From positions 171,673,703-171,737,702 of the forward strand of contig NC_057800.1 in the NCBI RefSeq assembly GCF_018294505.1: a stretch of 64,000 bases of DNA, in the 5' to 3' direction. Positions 42,427 through 52,458 of this stretch are shown one piece after another. This DNA is from Triticum aestivum (taxonomy: Eukaryota > Streptophyta > Magnoliopsida > Poales > Poaceae). Each line of letters opens with the position of its first letter. The stretch's first letter is position 1. The position numbers were made by a program, and so were the translations under genes. Under the pieces are notes generated by a model, which saw nothing but the letters and a program-made list of their open reading frames with translations, did not search any database and had not been told where the DNA came from.

Positions 42427-45382
42427 GCATCCCCAAGCTTAATTCCTGCTCGTCCTCGAGTAGGTAAATGATAAAAAAGATAATTTTTGATGTGGAATGC
42501 TACCTAGCATAATCTTGATCACATATCTAATCATGGTATGAATATTAAGATACGAGTGATTCAAATCAATAGTCTATCATTTGACATAAAAACAGTAATA
42601 CTTCAAGCCTACTAATAAAGCAATCATGTCTTTTCAAAATAACATGGCCAAAGAAAGTTATCCCTACAAAATCATATAGTCTGGCTATGCTCCATCTTCA
42701 CCACACAAAATATTTAAATCATGCACAACCCCGATGACAAGCCAAGCAATTGTTTCATACTTTTGACGTTCTCAAACCTTTTCAACTTTCACGCAATACA
42801 TAAGCGTGAGCCATGGACATAGCACTATAGGTGGAATAGAATGGTGGTTGTGAAGAAGACAAAAAGGGGAAGATAGTCTCACATCAACTAGGCGTATCAA
42901 TGGGCTATGGAGATGCCCATCAATAGATATCAATGTGAGTGAGTAGGGATTGCCATGCAACGGATGCACTAGAGCTATAAGTGTATGAAAGCTCAAACTG
43001 AAACTAAGTGGGTGTGCATCAAACTTGCTTGCTCATGAAGACCTCGGGCGTTTGAGGAAGCCCATCATCGGAATATACAAGCCAAGTTCTATAATGAAAA
43101 TTCCCACTAGTATATGAAAGTGATAACTCAAGAGACTCTCTATATGAAGAACATGGTGGTACTTTGAAGCACACGTGTGGAAAAAGGATAGTAGCACTGC
43201 CCCTTCTCTCTTTTTCTCTCATTTTTTTATTTTTTTATTTTTTTGGTGGGCTTCTTTGGCCTTTTTTTATTTGGGCTTTTATTTTTTGTAAAGTCCGGAG
43301 TCTCATCCCGATATGGGGGAATCATAGTCTCCATCATCCTTTCCTCACTGGGGCAATGCTCTAATAATGATGATCATCACACTTGTACTCACAACTCAAT
43401 ATTACAACTCAATTTCTAGAACGAAGTACGACTCTATATGGATGCCTCTGGCGGTGTACCGGGATGTGCAATGATCTAGCGTAGCAATGACATCATGAAA
43501 ACATCATGCTATCTATCTTACGATCATGCAAAGCAATATGACAATGAATGCTCAAGTAATGTATATGATGATGATGGAAGTTGCATGGCAATATATCTCG
43601 GAATGGCTATGGAAATGCCATGATAGGTAGGTATGGTGGCTGTTTTGAGGAAGATATATGGTGGGTTTAAGGTACCGGCGAAAGTTGCACGGTATTAGAG
43701 AGGCTAGCAATGGTGGAAGGGTGAGAGTGCGTATAATCCATGGACTCAACATTAGTCATAAAGAACTCACATACTTATTGCAAAAGTCTATTAGTGATCG
43801 AAACAAAGTACTACGCGCATGCTCCTAAGGGGATAGATTGGTAGGAAAAGACCATCGCTCGTCCCCGACCGCCACTCATAAGGAAGACAATCAATAAATA
43901 AATCATGCTCCGACTTCGTTACATAATGGTTCACCATACATGCATGCTACGGGAATCACAAACCTCAACACAAGTATTTATACAATCCACAACTACCCAC
44001 TAGCATGACTCTAATATCACCATCTCTATATCACAAAACTATTGCAAGGAATCAAACATATCATATTCAGTGATCTACAAGTTTCATGTAGGATTTTATG
44101 ACTAACCATGTGAATGACCAGTTCCTGTCATCTCTCTAAATAGATATAAGTGAAGAAAGAGAGTTTAATTCTTTCTACAAAAGATATGCCCACGCTCTAA
44201 CAAATATAAGTGAAGCAAAAGAGCATTCTACAAATGGCGGTTGTCTATGTAAAGAGAAACATGCAATCCAAATTTCAAATGATATAAGTGAAGCACATGA
44301 AGCATTCTATAAAGCCATACTCAAAAGATATAAGTGAAGTGCAAAGAGCATTCTATAAATTAACCAAGATCTATCTCATACCAGCATGGTGCATAAAATA
44401 AAAATGAAAACTAAATGCAAAAGACGCTCCAAGATTGCACATATAGCATGAACGAAACGAATCTGAAAACATACCGATACTTGTTGAAGAAAGAGGGGAT
44501 GCCTTCCGGGGCATCCCCAAGCTTAGACGCTTGAGTCTCCTTGAATATTTACGTGGGGTGCCTCGGGCATCCCCAAGCTTGAGCTCTTGCCTCTCTTCCT
44601 TCTTCTCACATCGAGACCTTCTCGATCATCGAACACTTCATCCACACAAAACTTCAACAGAAAACTCGGTAAGACCCGTTAGTATAATAAAGCAAATCAC
44701 TACTCTAAGTAATATTGCAAACCAATTCATATTTTGTTTTTGCATTGTGTCTACTGTAATATAACTTTTTCATGGCTTAATCCACTGATATGAATCGATA
44801 GTTTCATCAAAACAAGCAAACTATGCATCAAAAACAGAATCTGTCTAAAACAGAACAGTCTATAATAATCTGAACATTCACCATACGTATGATACTTTAA
44901 TTTTTTTTACCAAAATTAGGAAAAATAAACAATTTGTATAGGAAGACAGTGCAAAAATAATCAGAACCAGTTGACGTTCCAGCAAAACATGTAAAATCGC
45001 GCACTACAACCAAAGTTTCTGTCCTGCACCGTACAAACCATCAAGCAAATGTAAACATCCTAAAGGCAAACCATGGCACATTATTTTTATAATAATATGG
45101 AATTGTACATGGGGATAATTATTTTTATTGAAAATTTTCTGTAATCAAGATTCACAAAGTTTCCATGAGCATGAACAAAGTTCAAGGCTAGCTCCAACTT
45201 CAACAATGCTTGTTTTTGTCACTTTCGCTTTCCTTTTTGAAAAAGTTTTGGGTTCCCCTCTTTATTTTTGTTGTTTTTAAACTATATAAAAGCAGTCAAC
45301 AGAAATAAATGACTCTCTAAAACTTCCGGGTTGTCTCCCTGGCAGCGCTTTCTTTAAAGCCATTAAGCTAGGCATATAGTGC
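42427..45382 (-). other. Non-coding 3' half of Gypsy B
   Basis: About 3 kb without a reading frame of interest. Next to the LTR, GCATCCCCAAGCTTAATTCC is the inverse of the polypurine tract, identical to that of Gypsy D at 60532. Repeated GATATAAGTGAAGC words occur near 44140-44340 and again in Gypsy D. The space where pol would lie holds only such sequence. Confidence 0.75.
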
Positions 45383-46735
45383 TCAAGTAATGGATCCACC
45401 CGGATCCCAACATATATCAAAGCCAATTTTAATTAACAATGATTTGTAATTTAGTGGTGAGCACAAGGTAACATATATCATGTAATGACGAAGTCTAACT
45501 CTCTTCCTATGCATCGGCATGTCATAAAAGAACAATTCATGCACACATGGTAAAGGCCAATGCATAGTGTAAATAGTTTCTTGCAATTTTATCATATTGG
45601 AAACATAGAGAGGTGGAGATATAGTTCCTCTCTCATAATAATTGCAAGTAGGAGCAGAAAGCACATGCATATTATATTCATCAAAATCATCATGTGTAGT
45701 AGTAAAAGGCAACCCATCAATATAATCCTTAATAAGTGCAAACTTCTCCGATATAGTGTAGTCGGGGGAATTCAAAAAGATAATAGGACTATCATGCGTG
45801 GGTGCAATAGCAACAATTTCATGTTTAACATAAGGAACTATAGCAAGTTTATCTCCATAAGCATAATTCATATTGGCATCTTGGCCACAAGCATCATCAA
45901 AAAGGGATATTTCAAGAGAATCAAGGGGATCATAACAATCATCATAGCAATCATCCTTCGGTAAGCACGAAGGGAAATTAAACAATGTATGAGTTGAAGA
46001 GTTACTCTCATTAGAAGGTGGGCACGGGTAGCTAATCCTCTCTTCCTCCTTTTGTTCTTCGCTCTCCTCATCATCTTTTTCATCCAATGAGCTCATAGTT
46101 TCATCAATTTCTTCTTCCATAGACTCCTGCAAAATATTAGTCTCTTCTTGGACAGCGGAGACTTTCTCAATAAGTGCATTAATATCATAATTGTATTCAT
46201 AATTCTCATAACAATATTTAAGGATAGCTAAATTTTCAGGTCTATAAACCGAATCATCAAAATCTTCAAACTCTTTAAACATAGATTCAATTTCATAAGC
46301 ACCCATAAAAGCAACAAATTCTTCTATTTGTTCCACATCATAGTAATCATATATACCATTAGCATAAGAAGCTAAGGTTTTATTATCATTAAATTCGCAT
46401 AAAAAGGGAAGGTGTGGAGCCTTCATCCTCGAGCAACAAGTATAATCATATCTCAAGCATAGTTGCCTAGCATACCAATTCAATATATGAATTTGATCCC
46501 ATAATAGTTTCCCTTTTTGTGTCAAGCGGTAATCCCTAAAGTATTCACGTTGATCCAACGTTACTCCCATTACATAATTGAATGGGGTTTTCTCAGGATT
46601 ATTAAAATAGTACATAATATTTTTCACATAACCAGCATCGAGGGTTTTAGGAGGTTCCCCATCTCCATGAGTAGCAAGTACACCTAATTTTTTGGTATTT
46701 CGTGTTCCATATCCATAACTAAAGATAAAGAACAA
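45383..46735 (-). CDS. Gag-position protein of Gypsy B, 450 residues
   Basis: A single open frame of 450 codons reads leftwards from 46735 to 45383, downstream of the primer site. It begins near YGYGTRNTKKLG and contains DQREYFRDYRLTQKGKLLWD, an acidic central part (EEEIDETMSSLDEKDDEE) and cysteine- and tyrosine-rich stretches. There is no zinc knuckle and no protease or reverse-transcriptase motif. The frame is intact despite the age of the element, which suggests selection until insertion. I do not recognise a domain; it is called gag by position only. Translation probably starts further upstream or after splicing, since the region 46736-46806 is also AT-rich and open in part. Confidence 0.6.
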   Translation of the reverse strand: MFFIFSYGYGTRNTKKLGVLATHGDGEPPKTLDAGYVKNIMYYFNNPEKTPFNYVMGVTLDQREYFRDYRLTQKGKLLWDQIHILNWYARQLCLRYDYTCCSRMKAPHLPFLCEFNDNKTLASYANGIYDYYDVEQIEEFVAFMGAYEIESMFKEFEDFDDSVYRPENLAILKYCYENYEYNYDINALIEKVSAVQEETNILQESMEEEIDETMSSLDEKDDEESEEQKEEERISYPCPPSNESNSSTHTLFNFPSCLPKDDCYDDCYDPLDSLEISLFDDACGQDANMNYAYGDKLAIVPYVKHEIVAIAPTHDSPIIFLNSPDYTISEKFALIKDYIDGLPFTTTHDDFDEYNMHVLSAPTCNYYERGTISPPLYVSNMIKLQETIYTMHWPLPCVHELFFYDMPMHRKRVRLRHYMIYVTLCSPLNYKSLLIKIGFDICWDPGGSIT

Positions 46736-46807
46736 CTAATAACAGCAAAAAAATTACTTAGTGATAAAGCAAACAAGCACACACGAGAATATTCACCCCA
46801 CGCTATT

Positions 46808-46827
46808 GCTCCCCGGCAACGGCGCCA
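46808..46827 (-). promoter_or_regulatory. Primer binding site of Gypsy B
   Basis: On the minus strand TGGCGCCGTTGCCGGGGAGC lies 11 bases inside the right LTR. This is the primer-site context well known from Athila/Sabrina-type Gypsy elements and fixes the orientation. Confidence 0.85.
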
Positions 46828-46838
46828 GAAAAAGGTCT

Positions 46839-48361
46839 TGATAACCCACAAGTATAGGGGATCGCAACAGTTTTTGATAAGTAAGAGTGTCGAACCCAAC
46901 GAGGAGCTAAAGGTAGAACAAATATTCCCTCAAGTTCTATCGACCACTGATACAACTCTACGCACGCTTGACGTTCGCTTTACCTAGAACAAGTATGAAA
47001 CTAGAAGTACTTTGTAGGTGTTGTTGGGTAGGTTTGAAAGATAATAAAGAGTACATAAATAAAAAGTAGGGGCTGTTTAGATAAAAAAAATAAAGTAAAT
47101 ATAGCGAGTGTGGAAAAGTGGTGGTAGGAGTTGTGGAATTGCCCCTGAGCAATTGACTACTTTACTAGACCGATAGCAAGTATTATGTGGGAGAGGCCAC
47201 TGCTAGCATGTCATCCCTGACTTGGAATTCTATGCACTTATGATTGGAACTATTAGCAAGCATTCGCAACTACTAATGTTCATTAAGGTAAAACCCAACC
47301 ATAGCATTAAGATATGTTGGTCCCCCTTCAATCCCGTATGCATCAATTTCTATGCTAGGTTGAAGCTTCTATCACTCTTGCCCTCCAATACATAGTCCTA
47401 TCAACATACAACTAACCCTAGGGTGTGATCCACGCGTGCAATCATATGATGGGCACCAAAGGACAACAACATAACCACAAGCAAATTAAATCAATCATAG
47501 CAATTCATCAACCACCGATAGGACAACAAAAATCTACTCAGACATCATAGGATGGCAACACATCATTGGATAATAATATGAAGCATAAAGCACCATGTTC
47601 AAGTAGAGGGTACAACGGGTTGCGGGAGAGTGGACCGCTGTAGATAGAGGGGGAAGGTGATGGAGATGTTGGTAAAGATGGCGGAGGTGTTGGTGTAGAT
47701 CGCGGTGATGATGATGGCCCCCGGTGGCACTCCGGTGCCACCGGAAGCGAGGGGGAGAGAGCCCCCCTCCTTCTTCTTCTTCCTTGACCTCCTCCCTAGA
47801 TGGGAGAAGGGTTTCCCCTTTGGTCCATGGCCTCCATGGCACGGGAGGGGCGAGAGCCCCTCCGAGATTGGATCTGTCTCTCTGTCTCTCTCTGTTTCTG
47901 CGTTCTCAGGTTCTTCCCTTTCACCATTTCTTATATTCCCGGAGATCCGTAACTCCGATTGGATGAAATTTTAACACGATCTCTATCCTGAAATTAGCTT
48001 TCTTGCGGCGAGAGAAGGGCACCAACCGCGTTATGGGTGGCCCACGAGGGTCAGGGGCGCGCCCAGGGGGGCAGGCGCGCCCCCTGCCTCGTGGCCACCT
48101 CGGGCACCGTGTTGCATAGATTTTTCTTCCCAAAAATCATATATATTCCAAAAAATCTCCGTTAGTTTTTATTCTGTTTGGACTCCGTTTGATATGGATA
48201 TTCTGCGAAACAAAAAACATGCAACAAACAGGAACTGGCACTATGCACTGGATCAATATGTTAGTCCTAAAAATAGTATAAAAAGTTGCCAAAAGTATAT
48301 GAAAGTTGTATAATATTGGCATGGAACAATCAAAAATTATAGATACGACGGAGACGTATCA
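46839..48361 (-). repeat. 5' LTR of Gypsy B
   Basis: 1523 bases, collinear with 40927-42426. It includes an extra CACTCCGGTGCCACCGG segment near 47727 absent from the other LTR. Confidence 0.9.
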
Positions 48362-48366
48362 ATGAC

Positions 48367-48390
48367 CAGTCATATCCGCCACCCCTCGAG
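48367..48390 (+). CDS. Accessory gene, exon C1, last part
   Basis: The sequence CAGTCATATCC to CTCGAG completes the exon cut at 40926, matching QSYIPPE of exon C2. The donor GAG|GTGCATGCTCT follows. Confidence 0.5.
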
Positions 48391-48687
48391 GTGCATGCTC
48401 TAACTTGGCTGGGTTATATTGCTCATATCATGCATATGGTGTCTTGCATTGCCATGCCATCTGCTTAGATTAGACATGCTTTGTGTGAATGTCTCCTGTT
48501 TGCTTTCTATATCAGATATGTGAATTATGCAATGCCATGTTTTTCAGCCAGTTATCATATATGTGAATTATGCACCGCCATGGAGCCAGGCATCATATAT
48601 GTGAATTATCTCATGCCATCTTTTTTTCATTACGTATTCCATTTGTCGACAATCTGTGTATATTGAACTACTCTTCATGTGTATCAG

Positions 48688-48837
48688 CCATTTGAGCCGG
48701 TTATGGAAAAATCTGTAGTGAAAACAAGGTCTTCAGAGCAGGCAATGGTACCTGTTGAAGCATATATCTCGATGGTTACAGGGAGCTCCTCAGAGGAGGA
48801 TTCAGAGACAGATGACCAGTCCTATATCCCACCTGAG
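48688..48837 (+). CDS. Accessory gene, exon C2
   Basis: After the acceptor GTGTATCAG, 50 codons encode PFEPVMEKSVVKTRSSEQ, then VTGSSSEEDSETDD and QSYIPPE up to the donor GAG|GTGTATGCTCT. Near-duplicate of C1. The acidic serine-rich core looks like a phosphorylation-type linker; no fold is recognised. Confidence 0.55.
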
Positions 48838-49314
48838 GTGTATGCTCTAAGTTGCAATGTTTATATTTCTCATATGATGCATATGGTGTCTTGCATTGCT
48901 TAGTTTAGACATCATATGCACAATATTGAATTCTATGTGCTTAGTTTAGAGATCATACATGCGAGTGCCAACTGCTTAGTATATGAATCAATTATGTCAA
49001 TTATATCATGCCATCATGTATACTTAGACAACATGTATGTGAATTATTTCATCCCAACCTATTTTAGAAAGACATCATATAGTTTTGTCATGTCATCCTA
49101 TTTAGGTACTCATCATATGTTGAATTATGCCATTATATCCTGTTAAGTTATCCATCATATATCTGCAACTGTGTCATGCTATCCTGTTTAGTTAGGCATC
49201 ATATATGTGAAATTGTGTCATGCTGTCCTGTTTGGTTAGACAACATATATGTGAATTCCCACATCTGTCTATCATACAATGTTTGTACGTTCAATTTCTT
49301 TTCTTGTTTATCGG

Positions 49315-49677
49315 CCATTTGAATTGGAGGGGGTGATGGCAGTATCTAAGGGAGCAAAAACCCGTTCTTCACAAAAGACAGTGCTACCCGTCGATGCAGA
49401 TAGAACCATGGTTGTACTGGCCCACAAACTAGCCCCTCCACACATAATCGAGACTCTTCTAGATTGCACACTTACACCGTTGGGTAGAGAACCAACTACA
49501 ACCCATCTAATCGCAACCCCAGCGAAGAGTAACCCACTTATAGTTGACAAAGCACCATGTCCAGCACAGAGTACCCCCACACGAGCAGTTTGTAAAGCTA
49601 ATGCTGTGCCCAAAGCACGAAGACCACCACAGCTAACCCAAACTCCATGTTTAAAGCAGAAGAGCAACTGTTCTCAG
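49315..49677 (+). CDS. Accessory gene, exon C3 (long)
   Basis: 121 codons from PFELEGVMAVSKGAKTRSS to QKSNCSQ before CTCAG|GTCAGATTC. The first 30 codons match C1 and C2; the rest is a new Pro/Thr/Lys-rich extension (TLTPLGREPTTTHLIATPA). The acceptor reads ATCGG instead of ATCAG in C1 and C2, so splicing into this copy is probably lost. Confidence 0.5.
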
Positions 49678-50163
49678 GTCAGATTCCGTAGCTATGGTCC
49701 ATACTCCTTTGTTGTTGCATCACTGTATTTACTCATACCAACTACTTTCGAATTTGAAGGATCCAATTGAAACTCCAATGGCGCAACAGGTATGTTTTAA
49801 ACCTATTTCTTTAACTGGATTGCAGTTCTAACTTCTTGCTCTATGTTGATTTCAGTTTAAGTTGTATAAACAGTTATGTTCTCATGTGATGCACATTACA
49901 AGTGTTGCCAATGCGGTGTAGTTTCTCACACTTATATTCTGTCTATGCTGCTGTGTCTTAAAAATATATGAGTTGAACTGTGTCTCTATCTTGATTAGGG
50001 AACATAAACTAGAATGATATGGACAATACAGTGACCATAGTACATAGATATATGTTTGTTTCATCCTGTTATCATGTCCACCTTACTACTGAACCGGTTT
50101 ATCAAAATGAGTTTCGTATACTACAAGCTAAACATGTGATGTGTCTGCTTGTTTCTCTTGTAG

Positions 50164-50601
50164 TATGCAAACAAAATATTGGAGAAGGGCACCCCACTAT
50201 GCAATGGTAGAGAAAGTAATGCAGATAAGGTTCAAGATAGTGAGACAACCCTGTTGGTCTCCAAGAAAGGTGATAAAAATGATCTTGTAGATAGTGAGAA
50301 AACCCCATGGTCCTGCGTTGATGTAGTGTTCGAGTTACTAGCCAGTACCGCTGGCACAAGCTCTTCGAACTCGCCGCCTGAATCACTTCGGCTTCTTCAG
50401 TCTCAGCTACAAGCTGAAAGGCATCAGTCAGCTGTGCTGCGGCAAGAAGCCGAAGGACTGAGGAAGTCCCTGTAGAATTCAGATGCGTACTTTCTTGTGC
50501 AATAGAAAGCGCTGGAGGATTTAAGCGCCAAACAAGAGAAAGTTAATAAGCTTGCTAAGCATCTTGCCAGCATTATGGGTACCCAGGATATTGTTTCTTG
50601 A
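50164..50601 (+). CDS. Accessory gene, terminal coiled-coil exon, with two stops
   Basis: The acceptor TTCTCTTGTAG opens YANKILEKGTPLCNGRESN. Farther on, RLLQSQLQAERHQSAVLRQE and KALEDLSAKQEKVNKLAKHL form a heptad-rich, Gln/Leu/Lys helix of coiled-coil type ending HLASIMGTQDIVS and TGA at 50599-50601. TAG at 50473-50475 and 50503-50505 lie in frame; both look like CAG (Gln) codons changed by one C-to-T step. The strong coding pattern on both sides shows this was a functional exon before decay. Confidence 0.65.
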
Positions 50602-50807
50602 ACTCTTCTGAAGTGGTTTCAGTTCTGGACTTGTTTTGCTGCGGCGTTTATATGCTGCTTTGTTCCCTATATTTGCACTGATGGTGAACTTTGATGCCCA
50701 GTGGATGTAATATGTGTAATAGCCGTGATAGCCTAGCATAAGTTGCTTGCTTATTTATTTCCTTGTTGTCTTGTTTATTAGTTTGCTTGTAGTCAGTGCA
50801 GTATGGA

Positions 50808-50970
50808 CACTGGGCCTCGTACGGGCTGTAGAAACAGTGGGCCTTCTACGGGCCGTAGAAACAGTAGGCCTTCTACGGGCTGTAGAAACAATGGGCCTTC
50901 TACGGGCCGTAGAAACAATGGGCCTTCTACGGGCCGTATCGTCAATGGGCCTTATACGGGCCGTATGATC
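50808..50970. repeat. 27-bp tandem repeat, six copies (CACTA 2 right subterminal)
   Basis: GGGCCTTCTACGGGCCGTAG with AAACAAT repeats with a 27-base period. Because 27 is a multiple of three it gives repeating nonapeptide frames on both strands, which are not genes. From 50970 to 51860 the words GGGCCGTAA, ATGGGCC and CAGGCCGTTA continue irregularly, typical of CACTA subterminal DNA. Confidence 0.9.
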
Positions 50971-51287
50971 GATTGGCCAAACATGGGCCAATAACAGGCC
51001 GCATTATGGCCATAAACGGGCTAGAGTTGGAATTGTCCGTTCATGGGCTGACCATAATGGGCCATCGTTAATAGGTCGTATTTGATGATGCTATGAAAAC
51101 GGCCCAACGTATTAACGAACCACAAACGGGCCGACTGTAACCACGGGCTGAATTTGGCCCACAAGCAGAAAATGACAGTAACGGGCCGTAAGTAAACGAA
51201 TGCTGGAAATGAGCCCAAGAATAAATGGGCTCTGAGAAGGCCAAAAGATAACATGGGCTGGAAACGGCCCAACGGAATAACATGCCG

Positions 51288-51405
51288 TTAATGGGTATAA
51301 AGTGACACACTATTCATTACAGGCCAGTTTCACCATGGACCGTTAATGGGTGTAAAGTGATACACTGTTCATTACAGGCCAGTTTCACCACAGGCCGTTA
51401 ATAGG
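51288..51405. repeat. 59-bp tandem duplication in the right subterminal region
   Basis: TTAATGGGT(A/G)TAAAGTGA followed by CATTACAGGCCAGTTTCACC occurs twice in a row, with starts about 59 bases apart. Confidence 0.8.
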
Positions 51406-51859
51406 CCAAGAGTTACATAGGGCATCATATGGGCCGAAGGACGTCATGGGCCATACATGGGCCAGAAGTGAAAATGGGCTGGAATCATATTGGATGGCCC
51501 AGATGACGCTACTGGGCCTAATTCGAATAGGGCGTAATGGGCCTTGGGTTAGCGGGCTGTAAATGGGCTATATGCGAACAGGCCGTTAACAGGCTTTCCA
51601 TGGGCCAGCCCGCCACCTTTTGACCAAGTCAAACGGGCCAGCCTTTTCACAGGAATGGGCCTCTGTTGGGCCGTGCCATGTGTCGACGTATCATATGCGC
51701 CTTCTGTCCAATGGGTGGATGACATCTGTCCCAACGATGAGCCGACACATGTTTCCTCCAGCCAATGATGATTTTACACGTGGAAAATCCCCATTGGTCG
51801 GGGCTGTTAAAGGGTTATCGGATCCAAAACCTGACCCGATAGCTTAACGGCGTTCCGTT

Positions 51860-52102
51860 ACGGTGGATGCCACGTGTCGGTCACCCGTGACGAAAGCACT
51901 TCTGTGATGCATGATTTATCATCATGGAAGTGGACACTTCCGTGATGATAATTTTGGTAATGTCATGGAACACTTCTACGATAGCACAAGTATGACTATC
52001 TTGATTCTGTCACAAATTTGTCATGGATGTACATGCATGACAAAAAACGCGGCCTACTGTGACAAACACGTATCATCACGGAAGTGTATTTTTTTTGTAG
52101 TG
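51860..52102. repeat. CACTA 2 right subterminal region and terminus
   Basis: Repeated ACTTCCGTGATGATAA, CTTCTGTGATG and ATCATCACGGAAGTG phrases in both orientations precede the end TTTTTTTTGTAGTG at 52102. Flanking sequence from 52103 is the second half of the split Gypsy A LTR. Confidence 0.9.
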
Positions 52103-52458
52103 TCCTTGGTGTGGATGCCAAGCTTGGCGTTCGGATATGAAGATTCCTTTCTCTGTAACCGACTTTGTATAACCCTAGTCGCCTCTGGTGTCTATATAAA
52201 TAGGAGGGCTTAGTCCATAGAGACAATCATAATTAGATAGGCTAGATTTCTAGGGTTTTAGCCATTACGATCTCGTGGTAGATCAACTCTTGTAACCCCC
52301 ATACTCATCAATATTAATCTAGCAGGATGTAGGGTTTTACCTCCATCGAGAGGGCCTGAACCTGGGTAAAAATTGTGTTCCCTGTCTCCTGTTACCATCA
52401 ACCTCAGACGCACAGTTCAGGACCCCCTACCCGAGATCCGCCGGTTTTGACACCGACA
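52103..52458 (+). mobile_element. Gypsy element A, second part of its 5' LTR
   Basis: Continues from 16476. It has a promoter-like TGTCTATATAAATAGG near 52190 and ends GACACCGACA. The next bases TTGGTGCTTTCATTGAGAG are the conserved start of the internal region and probable primer site. With the 117 bases at 16360 the LTR is about 473 bp. Confidence 0.85.

Larger units (their letters stand above)
40927..48361 (-). mobile_element. Gypsy element B, gag-only, LTRs complete
   Basis: Two LTRs (40927-42426 and 46839-48361) have ends that read, on the plus strand, TAACCCACAAGTATAGGGG at the left and GACGGAGACGTATCA at the right. The target duplication ATGAC (40922-40926, 48362-48366) is perfect. 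The primer binding site next to the right LTR shows that the element reads leftwards. It encodes a single gag-position protein and no reverse transcriptase, integrase or RNase H, so it is non-autonomous, like Sabrina-type elements it resembles. The LTRs differ by many substitutions and a 25-bp indel near 47726, so it is clearly older than the Copia element. Confidence 0.9.
37831..50601 (+). pseudogene. CACTA 2 accessory gene with duplicated exons, function unknown
   Basis: A series of exon-like segments with splice signals lies on the plus strand: a C-rich first exon (to 38462), two related exons (about 39160-39346 and 39595-39782), an exon at 40122-40314, three related exons (40798-40926 continued at 48367-48390; 48688-48837; 49315-49677) and a terminal exon 50164-50601. 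Several share acceptors of the form ATCAG before CCATTTGA and donors with GAG|GTGTATGCTCT. The products are acidic/serine-rich in the middle (SSSEEDSE) and coiled-coil at the end. No transposase or enzyme motif is seen. Position and strand relative to the right terminus suggest an element-encoded protein, but a captured host gene is possible. Stop codons and a lost acceptor make this copy defective. Gypsy B interrupts one exon. Confidence 0.55.
16477..52102. mobile_element. CACTA transposon 2 (Jorge-like), 35.6 kb including nested elements
   Basis: The left end reads CATTACAAAAAAGACAT (one base off the usual CACTAC) and the right end TTTTTTTTGTAGTG, the inverse of CACTACAAAAAAAA. Both are followed inwards by related ATGACA/TCATCA-rich subterminal sequence. 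Decisively, the flanks are two adjoining halves of one Gypsy LTR. The 3-bp target duplication is not exact (about TCC). Removing the nested Copia (8.7 kb) and Gypsy B (7.4 kb) leaves about 19.5 kb. The cargo has minisatellites, a segmental duplication, at least two broken gene fragments and a plus-strand multi-exon gene. No TNP2-type transposase is present, so this copy is probably non-autonomous. The name Jorge is from memory of the termini. Confidence 0.85.

Noticed and set aside
50747..50994. Repeating nonapeptide frames on both strands
   Set aside because: Produced by the 27-bp subterminal repeat; period divisible by three explains openness on all frames.
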